From: Coenobita brevimanus
Lineage: Eukaryota > Arthropoda > Malacostraca > Decapoda > Coenobitidae
Direction of reading: 5' to 3'
DNA: 64,000 nucleotides
NCBI GenBank assembly: GCA_032717465.1
Contig: JAVRFU010000129.1
Coordinates: 33,501-97,500 of the forward strand
A program made the translations under genes and the position numbers. Positions 12,365 to 23,087 of this stretch are shown in pieces (the stretch's first letter is position 1; each line of letters opens with the position of its first letter). The notes beneath the pieces are model-generated. The model searched no databases and was not told the DNA's origin. It saw nothing but the letters and a program-made list of their open reading frames with translations.

Positions 12365-14340
12365 GAATTATAGTCGTGGGGCACGCCTCTGAGGTTGATA
12401 TTATATGAGACGCATGTGATTCGTGTATAATATGTTCGTGTATAATAACATTCGTGTATAATATATTCGTGCTTATTATATTGATTCGTGCATAATATGA
12501 TACGAAATCGGTCGCGCTGTTGAATGGTAAGTTGCCAGGGTATGATAATGACAACCTCAGGGTCGTGAGCCGCGAGTATAGAAAAAGCCAAACAGCATAC
12601 CTTTGGAAGGTGCAGCGGGAACAAGGCGAGATCACAGGCAGGAGGACAATGGCAAGAAAATGCAGCAAAATCTATCCACCAGCTTATGAAGTGACGCCAA
12701 CAACTCTCGTGCCTCACAGTCGATTCAAACGCCAGTCCACTTTATCAATAAACACCTGTGATTCTAGAGTATTGTAACAGAAAATCAAATAATCGCGAAG
12801 ACGTGATGTGCTGATGCACTCTCTCCACGGAGTCTATCTCTGAGCTACTGTTTATTATTTGCTCATCACAATGCTTCGAAATTGATGAGCCTCTCGCTCG
12901 GACATGACGGCTGACTGAACCTTTATCTTTGTCTTGTACCCCTGACCTTTTACTGAATGCTATTAAAACAAAAAAAAATTACTTCATCCTAACCTAACTC
13001 AAAGTCTAATGACAGAGATAATCTGCTCGCTTGACTTCCTCGCGCACGTTTTGTGACGCAACAGATTAAGTCGGGGTGGGCTTCCTATTCAGAGAAAGCA
13101 GTAAAATGGATGGGTAACTGCGAACAATTAGTCACTGTCCGCTGACTCTTCCTGCTTGGATTCCAGCGACAACGTTCCCGAGTTCGTAAGGGTTTGTTTA
13201 GAATAGTAAATTCAAAATCTAAATAAAGAAATAAGATAATCTGCTGACTTTTCCTTATAATCTTGCTAACAGACAGGCTGGCAGGCAGGGAGGCAGAAAA
13301 GGCAGAGAGGCAGGCGGTCAGGTAGACAGACTGATAGATAGATAGATAAACCTGGCCAAACACATACCTTCATCGGGCTTTCTCGGTTGACTGTAATAAC
13401 ATCCACTAGTAGCAGAAACAACGATTTTTTTTTCTGGTCGCTTTTCTGATTACATATTTTGTTTTCAGCCATACTCGTACCAGATCACGTCAGTTAACAA
13501 TGATGTGCGTATCTGAGGATTAATAAAGCTTTAGTTTCACTCTGTATATGAGAAAAAAGGCAGTGAAAACATCGATAGTACCCCCGAACAGTCCAATACC
13601 ACAGCCTTCTCCCACTGGCCTCTGTCTACGTTTTTTTCCTTTAACCATTCTTATCCTCAATGGAGAGTTGTGGCAGACTCCTGTATTCCATAAACTAGCA
13701 TGTTATTCGCTCTACGTACAGAGAATTATGCGAAAATCTTGCACGTCATTCGCCACGAGATTTTGGGTAAAGAGATTTTGAAGTGATGTTGGGTGTGGGA
13801 ACTCTCTATCTTGACTGCTTTTGGGCTGGGAGTTTACTGTTAGTTAATAACGAAAAGGGTAATTACACAAAATACCAGTTATTGGATGTCATGCTCAGAT
13901 GAGGAGAGAAACTCAGGCATAATTGTATTTCACGTTAATTTGTATCAACATCTACACTTCCTGACTCTGGAAAGATTATGTTAGATCGTTTCGAAGACTG
14001 GTGAGTAGAGAGGGACTGGCGGGGATGTGTGGTGGTGTGGGGCGGGATATGGTGACACACTGCAGTAAAGAAATGCCACATAGCTCTCTGTTGGCTACTC
14101 CTGTTACTGGCCGTTCGTCTCCCCTGCGCATGGATTAATATCTTAGTTAACCGTCACTGCCACTGATTTACCGTATTAAATAAAACCGTCTTGAGATAGT
14201 AAGAATAAAATAAAAGACGTATGATCCAGGATTCACTGGGGTAATCATATCACAACCAGGGTCTTCTATGCCATATTCTACTGCATGTGACTTTGGAGAC
14301 ATTGTGAGGTGTGGATATGTGGAAGTGCAGCTATGTGCAG
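12365..14340. other. Unique sequence with no recognised gene
   Basis: Nothing recognised except a purine-rich GGCA/GATA-type simple repeat at 13,262-13,350. Short open frames on both strands lack family resemblance, splice context or conservation elsewhere in the window. Confidence 0.6.
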
Positions 14341-14500
14341 GTGTGTGTGTGTGTGTGTGTGTGTTCAAAGGGATATTAACCAGCCTTATCCAAAATATAT
14401 CGTTAAGAAGATCCTTACTTGACTGTGTTACCATGGCAACCTCCCACACCACCACATTTACATCAAGACATTTCCTCACCAGCAAGATCCGTTAGAGAGT

Positions 14501-14558
<58 letters not shown>

Positions 14559-14585
14559 GAGATATGGTTATATCTAAGGCGGATC
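14340..14585 (-). repeat. TER copy 5 with flanking (TG)n; copy D, part 2
   Basis: A TG run at 14,341-14,364, a TER unit with GTTACCATGGCAAC, a TG run at about 14,505-14,555, then ATGGAGATATGGTTATATC. The whole block matches 22,809-23,050 and 30,220-30,478 but lacks the ~14 bp containing GGTTGTAGGTGA. Confidence 0.8.
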
Positions 14586-15272
14586 TTTTTTTTTTTTTTT
14601 TTTTTTTGTGATATTTGCCTCACAATAAGGTGAGGACACGGACAAACAGAGAGCCCGTCAGAGGAATGGCAAAAAAAAGCTCTCAAACGAGAGCATAGCG
14701 GTGACAAAAAACTGCAAGACGAAGCAGCAAGGCAGGACAAGATCAGGCGTGGCTCAGCAGTTAAGAGAGCAGTCTGGTGGCGATGTAGTTGACGAGGGCA
14801 GCACGTGGTGGATCTAACTCGATGCCCTCACGGATGGCGGCTTCCTCAGATGGAGAGATGGAGTTGGAAATGTATGCCTCACGGATCTTCTGATACAAAG
14901 TCTGATAGACGAGAGGCAGTGTATCAGCGTCGTTGATCGGATCCGTGAGGCAGCAGAGTAGCTCTTCCAGGTCCGCATCCGTGCGGGCATCGAGATCACG
15001 AGTCCCTGAGAGTGGTGGAAGGAGGGCCTCGATCCGGCGAGCAACGGAGGAGGGGTCGCTCTTGGTCTTTCCCCCTTTCTTCTTTTGTTTCTTCCTCTTC
15101 TCCTTGGGTGGAGGGGGAGAAGAAGAGAGAGCGATGGCGGCAGGCGGTGGTGAAGGTGGAAGAGGCTCCTCCACTTCGTCAGGAGCAGATGGAGGGGGCA
15201 AGGAGGAGGGATCCGCGCGTCCAGGTGTACTAGAGGGACGGGGGACGAGACACGCTCCTCCTCAGCTCCTGA
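14586..15272 (-). mobile_element. CSD retroposon, copy 1 (5'-truncated)
   Basis: The 3' ~690 bp of the cold-shock-domain element that is complete at 17,901-19,359. The tail is a 22-bp poly(A) (plus-strand T run 14,586-14,607), unlike the (CAA)n tails of the other two copies. A CCTCAC/GTGAGG hairpin lies at 14,618-14,635. Similarity to copy 2 stops abruptly after 15,272, so the cold-shock domain itself is lost. It sits inside diverged segment D; a convincing TSD was not found. Confidence 0.88.
14761..15272 (-). pseudogene. CSD-element ORF, C-terminal part
   Basis: Open through the C-terminal ~170 residues: a Pro/Ser/Ala-rich linker, a basic stretch (KEKRKKQKKKGGKTK, possible nuclear-localisation or RNA-binding signal), then a ~95-residue apparently helical domain ending LVNYIATRLLS and a TAA at 14,761-14,763. 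Near-identical to the corresponding part of copy 2, and it preserves the frame where copy 2 has a +1 insertion and stop. I do not recognise the C-terminal domain. Confidence 0.75.
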
Positions 15273-15692
15273 TGGATTACAGGCTTACGTAGCGCTTCTC
15301 CAGCAGTCCACCATTCTCCTCTCGGGGGAGAGGGAAGAAAGTCAGGAACGTTTGTATAACTGTGAGTATAAAAACAGAGGGACGACAAGGCTGGCTGAAC
15401 GAGAAAGAGAAAGAAATTACCGTGAGGAACTGAAGTTTAATATAAATAATCCGTAGACGAGTAAAAAAAAAAAAAAATGATGAAAATATGAAAATACGTA
15501 AAGGGAAAAGGAAAAGGATATGAAACTTGACTGGAATATGGGAATCGGAAACGAGACGATGAAGTGAGGCTACAAGGAAAGATGAGTCGAAAAAAGAAAT
15601 TGAGATATGTATAGAAAAGTGAAAGGAAAATGTAGGTTGACCAGAGAAGGACAATGCTATGGTGCACGGATCCCTCTTAACCATATCTAATC
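15273..15692. other. Unique A-rich sequence
   Basis: No match elsewhere in the window. The minus strand is T-rich and gives a hydrophobic open frame without recognisable features. Confidence 0.5.
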
Positions 15693-16246
15693 TGTACTAA
15701 TCTCACTAATCCTACCCATAATTAACCTATTTCACCTTCACCAACCCAAATCAACCTAATCACATCTAAACCGATTTAATTAAGCCCAGTCTCACCTAAA
15801 TTATCAATATTTGCTCGAATTGAACCCTGCCAAACCTCGAATGACCTAATCCAACCTAAATTAACCCAACCTAATCTAAATTAACCTCACCTAACCCAGT
15901 CTAATTGTATTTAACCTCACAATTTCCCCTAACCTCCTCATACCTAACCTAACCAATTCTGACGCAGCCTAACCGCATCTAACCCTACCTAATCCTACCC
16001 AGTCTCACTTAACCATACCATACCTGACCTAACCCAACCCAGTCAAGCCTAAAATGACCTAATCCAACCGAACCTAACCCAGCCTAACCCAACCAAATAA
16101 AACCCAACAAAAAACCTATCAAAACCGACGTATTCTAAAGCAATCTAACCTAATCCGTCTATATCTAGTCGAACTGAAGCCAACCCAACCAAAAATTACC
16201 TAATCAGACCAAACCCTGCCCAAAGTGACCTAACCTAACTTTCGGT
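15693..16246. repeat. Degenerate CCTAA-rich array (copy D, part 3)
   Basis: About 550 bp dominated by CCTAACC, CCTAATC and CCAACC words. CCTAA is the complement of the arthropod telomere repeat TTAGG, but spacing is irregular and exact pentamer runs are short. Matches 24,190-24,655 and 31,640-32,097 nearly base for base, so it was copied as a block and not re-grown. Confidence 0.85.
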
Positions 16247-16392
16247 CGCCCATGAAATCGCTTTATAAGAAATTATGCTCTCTGAAAGTCTACGGGTGTA
16301 AAAGTCCAAGTTTCGCCTGTTCTGTGTACATAAGTTTGTGTGTGTGTTTATTTAGAAGTGTCTGAGATGTGTACTACAGGGAAAAATTTACA

Positions 16393-16436
<44 letters not shown>

Positions 16437-16968
16437 TTAAAAAATTGGGTACACAATCGGCACGATGCTTCCTTCTAATGTAGTACAGACAAAAAACGAG
16501 AGAGAGAGAGAGAGAGAGAGAATCCTCCCGTAGATAATTAGGTCCAACTGCTAGTGTTGTGTTGAATGGAAGAGGCAGTATATAACAGCCCTCCCTCCCG
16601 CCCTCCTTCCTGTCTCCTGTTTATAATCCTCTGTTGTTTTTTCTATTGTTTTGGCCCACTGTTACAGTCAAAACAAAAGACAATGACCAGAAATGACTCC
16701 CGTAGTGTCCAACGCTCCGTCAGATAGAGGAGACAATCAAGGCAATCAACACAGCCTGATCTCCTGCCCTCCTTGTTGTCTTTTGTTTTTAAGGCCCTAC
16801 TGTTTTTCGTATAGTGTTTTTCTGGCCCAGTGGTGCTTTTTCCTGTACATTGCTTTGGTGTGTGTTTTGTAATGTGGCCTAAAACTTGAGTCCCTTCCAC
16901 TTGGTACTCTGTCTGAGGTTTAAGTGACTGGATGTGTTTTGTTCCTATTTCTGTCTGCATCCTCGTAC

Positions 16969-17028
<60 letters not shown>

Positions 17029-17180
17029 GGATAGGATACTTTTCTTAAGTGGGCGAATCGAGTGAGAACACAATACTTCATCTAAAATTTGGCATCAATA
17101 AGTAAAACTCTTGCCCAGTATGGCTTGTAAAATTGCCCTGCTTTGAGGAACACCAAAGCATTGTCTCCTTTCCAGCTATT

Positions 17181-17222
<42 letters not shown>

Positions 17223-17345
17223 CCCATAGAGCCAAGTATAGCCGAGAAACACCCAAAACTTTTCTGCTAGACAAGAACAGAGCATCATTATTTTTTCTCT
17301 GCTCAGCTGTTGTGCCGGTCATGGCATGTCGTGGCTTTCTTAAGG
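16247..17345. repeat. Segmental repeat copy D, part 4
   Basis: Matches 24,656-25,745 and 32,098-33,198. It includes (CT)n at 16,396-16,433, (GA)n at 16,499-16,521, a CT/CA compound at 16,971-17,029 and (CT)n at 17,186-17,220. It carries about 50 bp not found in A or B near 16,620-16,690. Homology ends near 17,340 at TTTCTTAA. Confidence 0.85.
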
Positions 17346-17537
17346 GTTATATCAAGACCTGCCACTTCAAGCAGACCCTCTTAACTAAATAAAATCGTCT
17401 GGAAATAGCTAGAATAATAAAATGTCAGGGAATAAGAGGGTTAATACTCAGACAATATTTTCAGCTCTGGAAAGAAGTAAACACATGACACCATAGCCTA
17501 AGTACGGGTCACTGAGCATAAAAGGGCACTGGGGTTG

Positions 17538-17539
<2 letters not shown>

Positions 17540-17604
<65 letters not shown>
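17540..17604. repeat. (TG)n microsatellite
   Basis: Pure TG run of about 65 bp. The rest of 17,346-17,889 is unique apart from (CT)n at 17,799-17,831. Confidence 0.97.
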
Positions 17605-17608
<4 letters not shown>

Positions 17609-17794
17609 TGTAGTTGTGTAACAGTACTATACAGCCAGACACAAAAACTTCACCCAATATTTCACCTCATCTCTTCTACTTTTTACTTCCCTCTGTTGCC
17701 TAATATTCCTAAGCTGGGAGAGGCTTCGTATGCTTCTCCCCCTAATCATTCCCTCTGATACAATACAGGAAAGTGACGGATTTCCCCCGCACAC

Positions 17795-17832
<38 letters not shown>

Positions 17833-17900
17833 AGTGTTAAGTGGGAGCAGCAGAATACCAGGCAGAACTTTCATGTCTCTTAAGTGTACCTCGTTTCATT

Positions 17901-19359
17901 GTTGTTGTTGTTGTGATATTTGCCTCACAACATGGTGAGGACACGGGCAAACATAGAGCCCGTCAGAGAAGTGGCATAAAGTAGCTCTCAAACGAGAGCA
18001 TAGCGGTGACAAAAACTGCAAGACGAAGCAGCAAGGCAGGACAAGATCAGGCGTGGCTCAGCAGTTACGAGAGCAGTCTGGTGGCGATATAGTTGACGAG
18101 GGCAGCACGTGGTGGATCAAACCCGATGTCCTCACGGATGGCGGCTTCCTCAGATGGAGAGAGGGAGTTGGAGATGTATGCCTCACGGATCTTCTGATAC
18201 AAAGTCTGGTAGACGAGAGGCAGTGTATCTTCGTCGTTGATCGGATCCGTGAGGCAGAAGAGTAGCTCTTCCAGGTCCGCATCCGTGCGGGCATCGAGAT
18301 CACGAGTCCCTGAGAGTGGTGGAAGGAGGGCCTCGATCCGGCGAGCAACGGAGGAGGGGTCACTCTTGGTCTTTCCCCCTTTCTTCTTTTGTTTCTTCCT
18401 CTTCTCCTTAGGTGGAAGGGGGAGAAGAAGAGAGAGCGATGGCGGCAGGCAGTGGTGAAGGTGGAAGAGGCTCCTCCACTTCGTCAGGAGCAGATGGAGA
18501 GGGCACGGAGGAGGGCTCCGCTGCGTCCAGATGTACTAGAGGGACGGGGGACGAGACACGCTCCTCCTCAGCTCCTGACGAAGGGAGGTGGACCTCCACG
18601 ACAGTCTCCCCATGCTCAATATCCATGGCCTGTGACGGTTCCGGGTCGGTGATCGAAGGTTCAATGGTGGTGGCGCCAGTCGTCCGGTTGAGAGGGGCAT
18701 CCAAACACAGCCGTTTTCGCGGTGTCGTGCGAGGTGGTGGTGGCTGCTGTCGCCGGGCCTGACGCTCCTGACGAGGGGGAGACGAGGATCGCGGGTGAAG
18801 CTTCGGGGAATAGCAAGGCGTGGAAGGCCGTTCTCCTCAAAGATCTGAGGAAGGAGAACAGCCAGAACCGCCTTGCTACCCCCACTAAAAGCCTCAGCCG
18901 TCGCGATACACATCGCAACGAGTGTGTTTGTGTTGCCAGCACTTCCAGGACCCTTTGGCTGGCGTCTCTGGGCAGGGTGACGCCGCCGTGCACGGGCAGA
19001 GCCCTGCACAGCAACACCACCCGGCCCAGTGACGTCCTTAGCCTCGGGACCCTTGGAAGCCTGTACAACACGAAACTCCACCGTCTCTCCCTCGGCAAGT
19101 GAGCGCTGGAAATGCCGTGGATTTGGTGCAACGATCCCAGAAGCGTGCACGAAAACATCAGCGCCAGTGTCCCGGCGTTTGATGAAACCGTAACACGATC
19201 TCACGTTGAACCAATTCACGGTTCCCTGGATGGAAGTGGCTCCTGGCGGCACGGATCTGCTGTTTGGTGCCCCCCTCAACGGGTCGCAGGCACGAGCAGA
19301 GTCGCTGGAAGTCTCGGGCATAGTGACGACTGGCCAGGCCAAGCTATGCAAGAGGAGTG
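17901..19359 (-). mobile_element. CSD retroposon, copy 2 (full-length, with TSD)
   Basis: A 1,459-bp insertion bounded by an exact 11-bp duplication, CTCGTTTCATT, at 17,890-17,900 and 19,360-19,370. On the minus strand it has a 38-nt leader, one ORF (19,321 to 18,065), a ~150-nt 3' UTR with a CCTCAC/GTGAGG hairpin (17,923-17,940) and a (CAA)4 tail. It encodes no RT, endonuclease, integrase or transposase. TSD, tail and hairpin indicate target-primed reverse transcription by another element's machinery (inference). Two further copies in the window show that it is a family. Confidence 0.9.
18065..19321 (-). pseudogene. Y-box-like cold-shock domain protein of the CSD retroposon
   Basis: The start is ATG at 19,319-19,321, inside the TSD boundary; the longer open frame upstream includes flanking DNA. 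Residues 31-102 form a cold-shock domain of Y-box type: GTVNWFN, RNP1-like CYGFIKR, D-T-G-A-DVFVH (RNP2), ETVEFRVV and EAKDVTGPGG. Such domains bind single-stranded RNA/DNA. Then come an Arg-rich segment, a conserved block (MCIATAEAF, VLLPQIFEENGLPRL), a PRTTPRKRL basic motif, a Pro/Ser linker, a Lys-rich tract and a helical C-terminal domain ending at TAA 18,065-18,067. The frame breaks near 18,765 and near 18,408 (one extra base, then a stop), so this copy is not intact. About 420 aa in all if unbroken. Confidence 0.85.
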
Positions 19360-19370
19360 CTCGTTTCATT

Positions 19371-20240
19371 CACTGTCCTAGAATTCGAGGATTGAGGGTG
19401 TGCGGTGTGGCTAATGTGGTACACAACCCTTTCACTACGAGTACTGTAATCTTATTCGTGCAATCTCCAGACGATTTTATCCAGCTTAAAGGGAATTTGT
19501 CGAACTGGAGGGGTTATATCTAGCCTTCATTAACCCCTTCGCCACTAAGGGTCTTTTCCAAGTTTAAAATCGTCTTGAGAGAGAGAGAGACAGAGAGACA
19601 GACAGAGACAGACAGAGAGACAGAAATAGACAGACAGAATTAAAATAAAACTGTCATCGGACTGAAGGAGTTAACCAGTTTCTATGACCAACGCCAGACG
19701 AGTTTATTCAGCCGAGGGACAATTTTTTTTTTTTCTTAAGCATGGAAGAAGGAACTGCGGCTAAACGGTGGAAAACTCTCTCTTATAAACTTTTTTTTCC
19801 TTTTCCGTGATAACAAATTTAACCCTTTCAATTCGGCGGGGTATTTTTTTATGCATTCATGCTGGAGAGCAGATTTGACTAGTAACCAAGGAGACTCATT
19901 TCTATCTCTTAACTGAGGCCCACTGAATTTCACGCAACCACGACTTAGCATTCTCTTTGTGGGAGTGGTCTGGTTCCGTCAGATGAAAACAAACAGACTA
20001 TAATAACAAGAATAAACTTAATAAAAAGAATGGACATTACCGGGATTCAAGGCATTAACCCGGGAAGATTTCACTCAGTAGCGGGAAATTCGCACGTGTA
20101 GTAACAGCGTGACTGAATCTGGCACCTCCCCGGACTCCCAGATACGATAGGATCACGTCTTTTCCGTTTTATTCTCGCTGGGCAGAAGAGAGCGAGGTGG
20201 AGGGGTGCTGTCAGGTGAACCCGTCTGACCTACGCTGAAG
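19371..20240. other. Unique sequence with GACA/GAGA simple repeat
   Basis: Holds an AGAGAGACAGACAG-type tract at 19,575-19,640 and AT-rich unique sequence. No gene recognised. Confidence 0.5.
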
Positions 20241-20242
20241 AC

Positions 20243-20430
20243 GTGGTTAGAAAGTCTCCATTAACCCCTTCTATATGCAAGCGTTTTTCAGTGTCGGTAT
20301 ATCGACCAGAAAGTCTCTATTAATCCCATCTATATGCAAACGTTATTCGGTATCTGTAAATTTGTTAGAAGGCCCCCATTAATCCTTTCTATATACAAAC
20401 GTTTCTCGGCATCGGTATCTTCTTATCACC
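20243..20430. repeat. ~60-bp minisatellite, three units
   Basis: Three imperfect units marked by TTAGAAAGTCTCCATTAA, AGAAAGTCTCTATTAA and TTAGAAGGCCCCCATTAA, each followed by CTATATGCAAGCG-like or CTATATACAAACG-like words. Confidence 0.75.
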
Positions 20431-20539
20431 CACACGTTTTCATTCAGCTTAGACCAGGCCTCTTCTAATTTGTCTTCGAGTATTATAGTAAGATACCTGA
20501 ATCTAGGAAAGGCTGGCTACAAATCTATCGTCTCCAGGT

Positions 20540-20765
20540 CATTCTATCCTTTGCCATCCCGCTTCCTTCTCTCCAGTTTACACCCTCCTCACTCATCTAC
20601 CTCTCCACCCGACCCCTCCATCTCATCCTCGGTTTCTCCTACACCCCCTCCACCCTCACCCCACTCACATACTCTCCTAGTCAGTCTCGCATTCTCCATT
20701 CTCTCTAAAAACACCAGCACATCCACAGCGCCACCACAACGTTCCATATCTTCTACCTCTATGGT
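20540..20765 (-). pseudogene. LINE ORF2 C-terminal remnant
   Basis: The minus strand gives LERMENARLTRRV followed by acidic/glycine-rich decayed sequence, the same type of LINE C-terminus as at 10,040 and 37,786. It abuts the left breakpoint of segment A. Confidence 0.45.
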
Positions 20766-21006
20766 TGTAGGGGGGCTTGGGTAGGGGGATAAGGAAAGGG
20801 GAGGGGTGGAGGAAGGGGAGTATGGGGGGGTCAGTGTCTGAGGCGGGGGTGCTGGATATGAGGATGGCGGGTTATTACGTGGCTGCCGTGATCTTGATAA
20901 TGGGTGTAGGGGTGGTTTAGAGTCTTAAGTGAATTGCAGGGTGTGAACTAAGTAGTTGATTAATAAAAGGGTCAGTAATAAATAAACTATTGGTGCTTAA
21001 GTGAAC
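20766..21006 (-). repeat. Jockey-like LINE 3' UTR fragment (antisense)
   Basis: Reverse complement of about 9,245-9,480 of the Jockey-like element (shared words CACTTAAGCACCAATAG and CACGGCAGCCACGTAATA). It forms the left edge of segment A. In segment B the same fragment is longer (from 27,969), so the duplication breakpoint lies inside it. Confidence 0.85.
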
Positions 21007-21411
21007 CCTCAGCGAAACACGAACATGTTCCGCCCTTGCCATGACGCGAGACTGGTGTGCATTGGTACGCTGTGGGCAAGCCAGGCGCCGCGGAGCTGGG
21101 CGGCGTGCGTCTACACCCTACCTCTAACATTTGGTAACTGAGGCGGTGATCGTTGATTCGTTGGTGTGGCAGCGAGAAGCGGATGAAGAGGTAGACGGCC
21201 TGGCGCCTTGGCCTAACCGAAGCAGATGTACACCACACCATACCAAGAGCAACACTGAGGGTCGCTGACTGGGCATGGGGGTTTTAAATGGGTTGAGGCA
21301 GACAGGTTGACGCCGCATTGGGGGCGGGGCTTGCAATAAAGAAAATTCCCACAAAATGTAGGGGACCCTTATGTAACTTCGACGAATCTTTATACCGTCC
21401 ATTGTCGTTTC

Positions 21412-21448
<37 letters not shown>

Positions 21449-21704
21449 TTACGTTGCCTCATGTTAAAAGGTCCTTTTATTTCTTAATGGCGGTGGTCTA
21501 ATATAAATTTCCATGTGGCTCTATATGTGGACACTCAGTGGATTGTGTTTTCCATTTTTTCCTCCTAATCTATAGTTTATCACATCTTTCCTGGCTTATT
21601 TCCCAGCGATATCTATACTGCATTCGGATTCTACACTAAGTTATTGGCTGCATAATCAGTTGCTTTGTACTGTGATCGTATCGTATCTTTTATAAAAGCT
21701 CCAA

Positions 21705-21905
21705 TAAGCTTGCATGCGTCGGTCTTAGTCACATGATGGCTCTCCACGCTGCTTGATCTCTGGCAGCCTCCCTATTCAGTCCCTTATCCCTGAGGTCACA
21801 CTCTATGACCTCGTCTCAGGTCTTTTTCGGTCTGCCTCTCGCAACCCTACCCCCGACGTTCACACTTCTTACTGTAGATTCATAATATCTGAATGTTTCT
21901 TGTCT
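21705..21905 (-). pseudogene. 3' end of the zinc-finger RT LINE (copy A)
   Basis: Near-identical to 11,045-11,245 and to 29,131-29,331. Encodes the last ~60 residues (GLNREAARDQ region) and 3' UTR start, with a stop in place of an expected Trp after RGRPKKT. Confidence 0.75.
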
Positions 21906-21931
21906 GCTTCTTATCATTTGTAGAGGTTCCC

Positions 21932-21938
<7 letters not shown>

Positions 21939-22021
<83 letters not shown>
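21939..22021. repeat. (TG)n array at a LINE 3' end
   Basis: TG run with one GC interruption. It lies directly after the CR1/L2-like LINE 3' end, so on the minus strand it forms an (AC)n tail. Confidence 0.95.
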
Positions 22022-22022
<1 letters not shown>

Positions 22023-22734
22023 CTTAGCTAATTGTATCTTTACAGGAATGAGTCAAGCTCGTACTGTCCCGTGTCTTAAACCATATTAATTGTACATATC
22101 CTTAAATTTGTGAATTGTTTTGGCACACACTATTTCATTCGGTAGTGCATTCCATTGATCAATTACTCTGTTTGGGAAACTGAATTTCCTTACGTCTTTA
22201 TCACCTCTCTTCTTATGCAGTTTTTTGCAGTGTCCTCTTGCTGATGCTTCTCCATATGTTAAGTAATCATTTATGTCTATTTTCTCCTTCCCTGATATGC
22301 ACTTATATAGCATTATCATGTCACCTCTTTTCCTTCTCTCCTGTAGTGTTGGTAGATTCAGTTTTTTTAGTCTTTCTTCGTAGCTTAGGTCCCTTAAGCT
22401 TGGTATCCATCTTGTAGCGGCCCTTTGAACTTTTTCAATCTTGTCTATGTGCTTTTTGAGATGAGGACTCCAGACTACCAATGCATATTCCAGGGTTGGT
22501 CTAATGAATGATGTTATTATCCTTCTTAGCATGTCTTCATTTATGTATGTGAATGCTATTCTCATATTTGCAAGCAGTGTATACATGTTCCGTACCTTCT
22601 CGCTGATGTGGTCAGCCGGAGATAGTCTGTTATTGATAATCACACCTAGGTCTTTCTCTCTTTCTGATGTGTATAGGGTTTTATTTCCTAACTTATATTC
22701 CCAATCAGGTCTTTTTCCACTTTTACCAAACTTG

Positions 22735-22740
<6 letters not shown>
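22022..22740 (-). mobile_element. CR1/L2-like LINE 3' fragment (copy A)
   Basis: 5'-truncated LINE of about 720 bp on the minus strand: RT C-terminal coding to the TAA at 22,086-22,088, then a 64-bp 3' UTR ending AATTAGCTAAGAAC and an (AC)n tail. Its 5' end also abuts a CA run (22,741-22,828), so it is flanked on both sides by the same microsatellite. Confidence 0.85.
22086..22740 (-). pseudogene. Reverse transcriptase C-terminal region (CR1/L2-like)
   Basis: Uninterrupted for about 218 residues but missing all catalytic RT motifs. Landmarks are DLGVIINNRLSPADHI, then IRPTLEYALVVWSPHLKKHI, IEKVQRAATRWI, LNLPTLQERRKRGDMI and FPNRVIDQWNALPNEIV. These are typical of the thumb/C-terminal region of CR1/L2-type RTs. 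The open frame runs upstream through the CA repeat, an artefact. Nearly identical to 29,504-30,158, differing at a handful of residues. Confidence 0.88.
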
Positions 22741-22807
<67 letters not shown>

Positions 22808-22977
22808 CTGTGTGTGTGTGTGTGTGTTCAAAGGGATAGTAACCAGCCTTATCCAAAATATATCGATAAGAAGATCCTTACTTGACTGGTTGTAGGTGAC
22901 TGTGTTACCATGGCAACCTCCCACACCACCACATTTACATAAAGACATTTCCTCACCAGCATGATCCGTTAGAGAGT

Positions 22978-23027
<50 letters not shown>

Positions 23028-23050
23028 GAGATATGGTTATATCTAAGGTG
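22741..23050 (-). repeat. (TG)n, TER copy 6, (TG)n
   Basis: TG runs at 22,741-22,828 (one TTTC interruption) and 22,983-23,025 enclosing a long-form TER unit. On the minus strand the unit ends AAGGCTGGTTACTATCCC then TTTGAAC and an (AC)n run. Confidence 0.85.
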
Positions 23051-23087
23051 GATCTGCAGGACTCTGTGGGACTGATTGGCTTTATGT

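Noticed and set aside
15693..16246. True interstitial telomere array
   Set aside because: Exact CCTAA tandem runs are too short and irregular; retained only as a degenerate CCTAA-rich block.
19322..19369. Upstream ATG at 19,369 as start of the CSD protein in copy 2
   Set aside because: It lies in the TSD/flanking DNA outside the element; the ATG at 19,319-19,321 is internal and matches the leader of copy 3.
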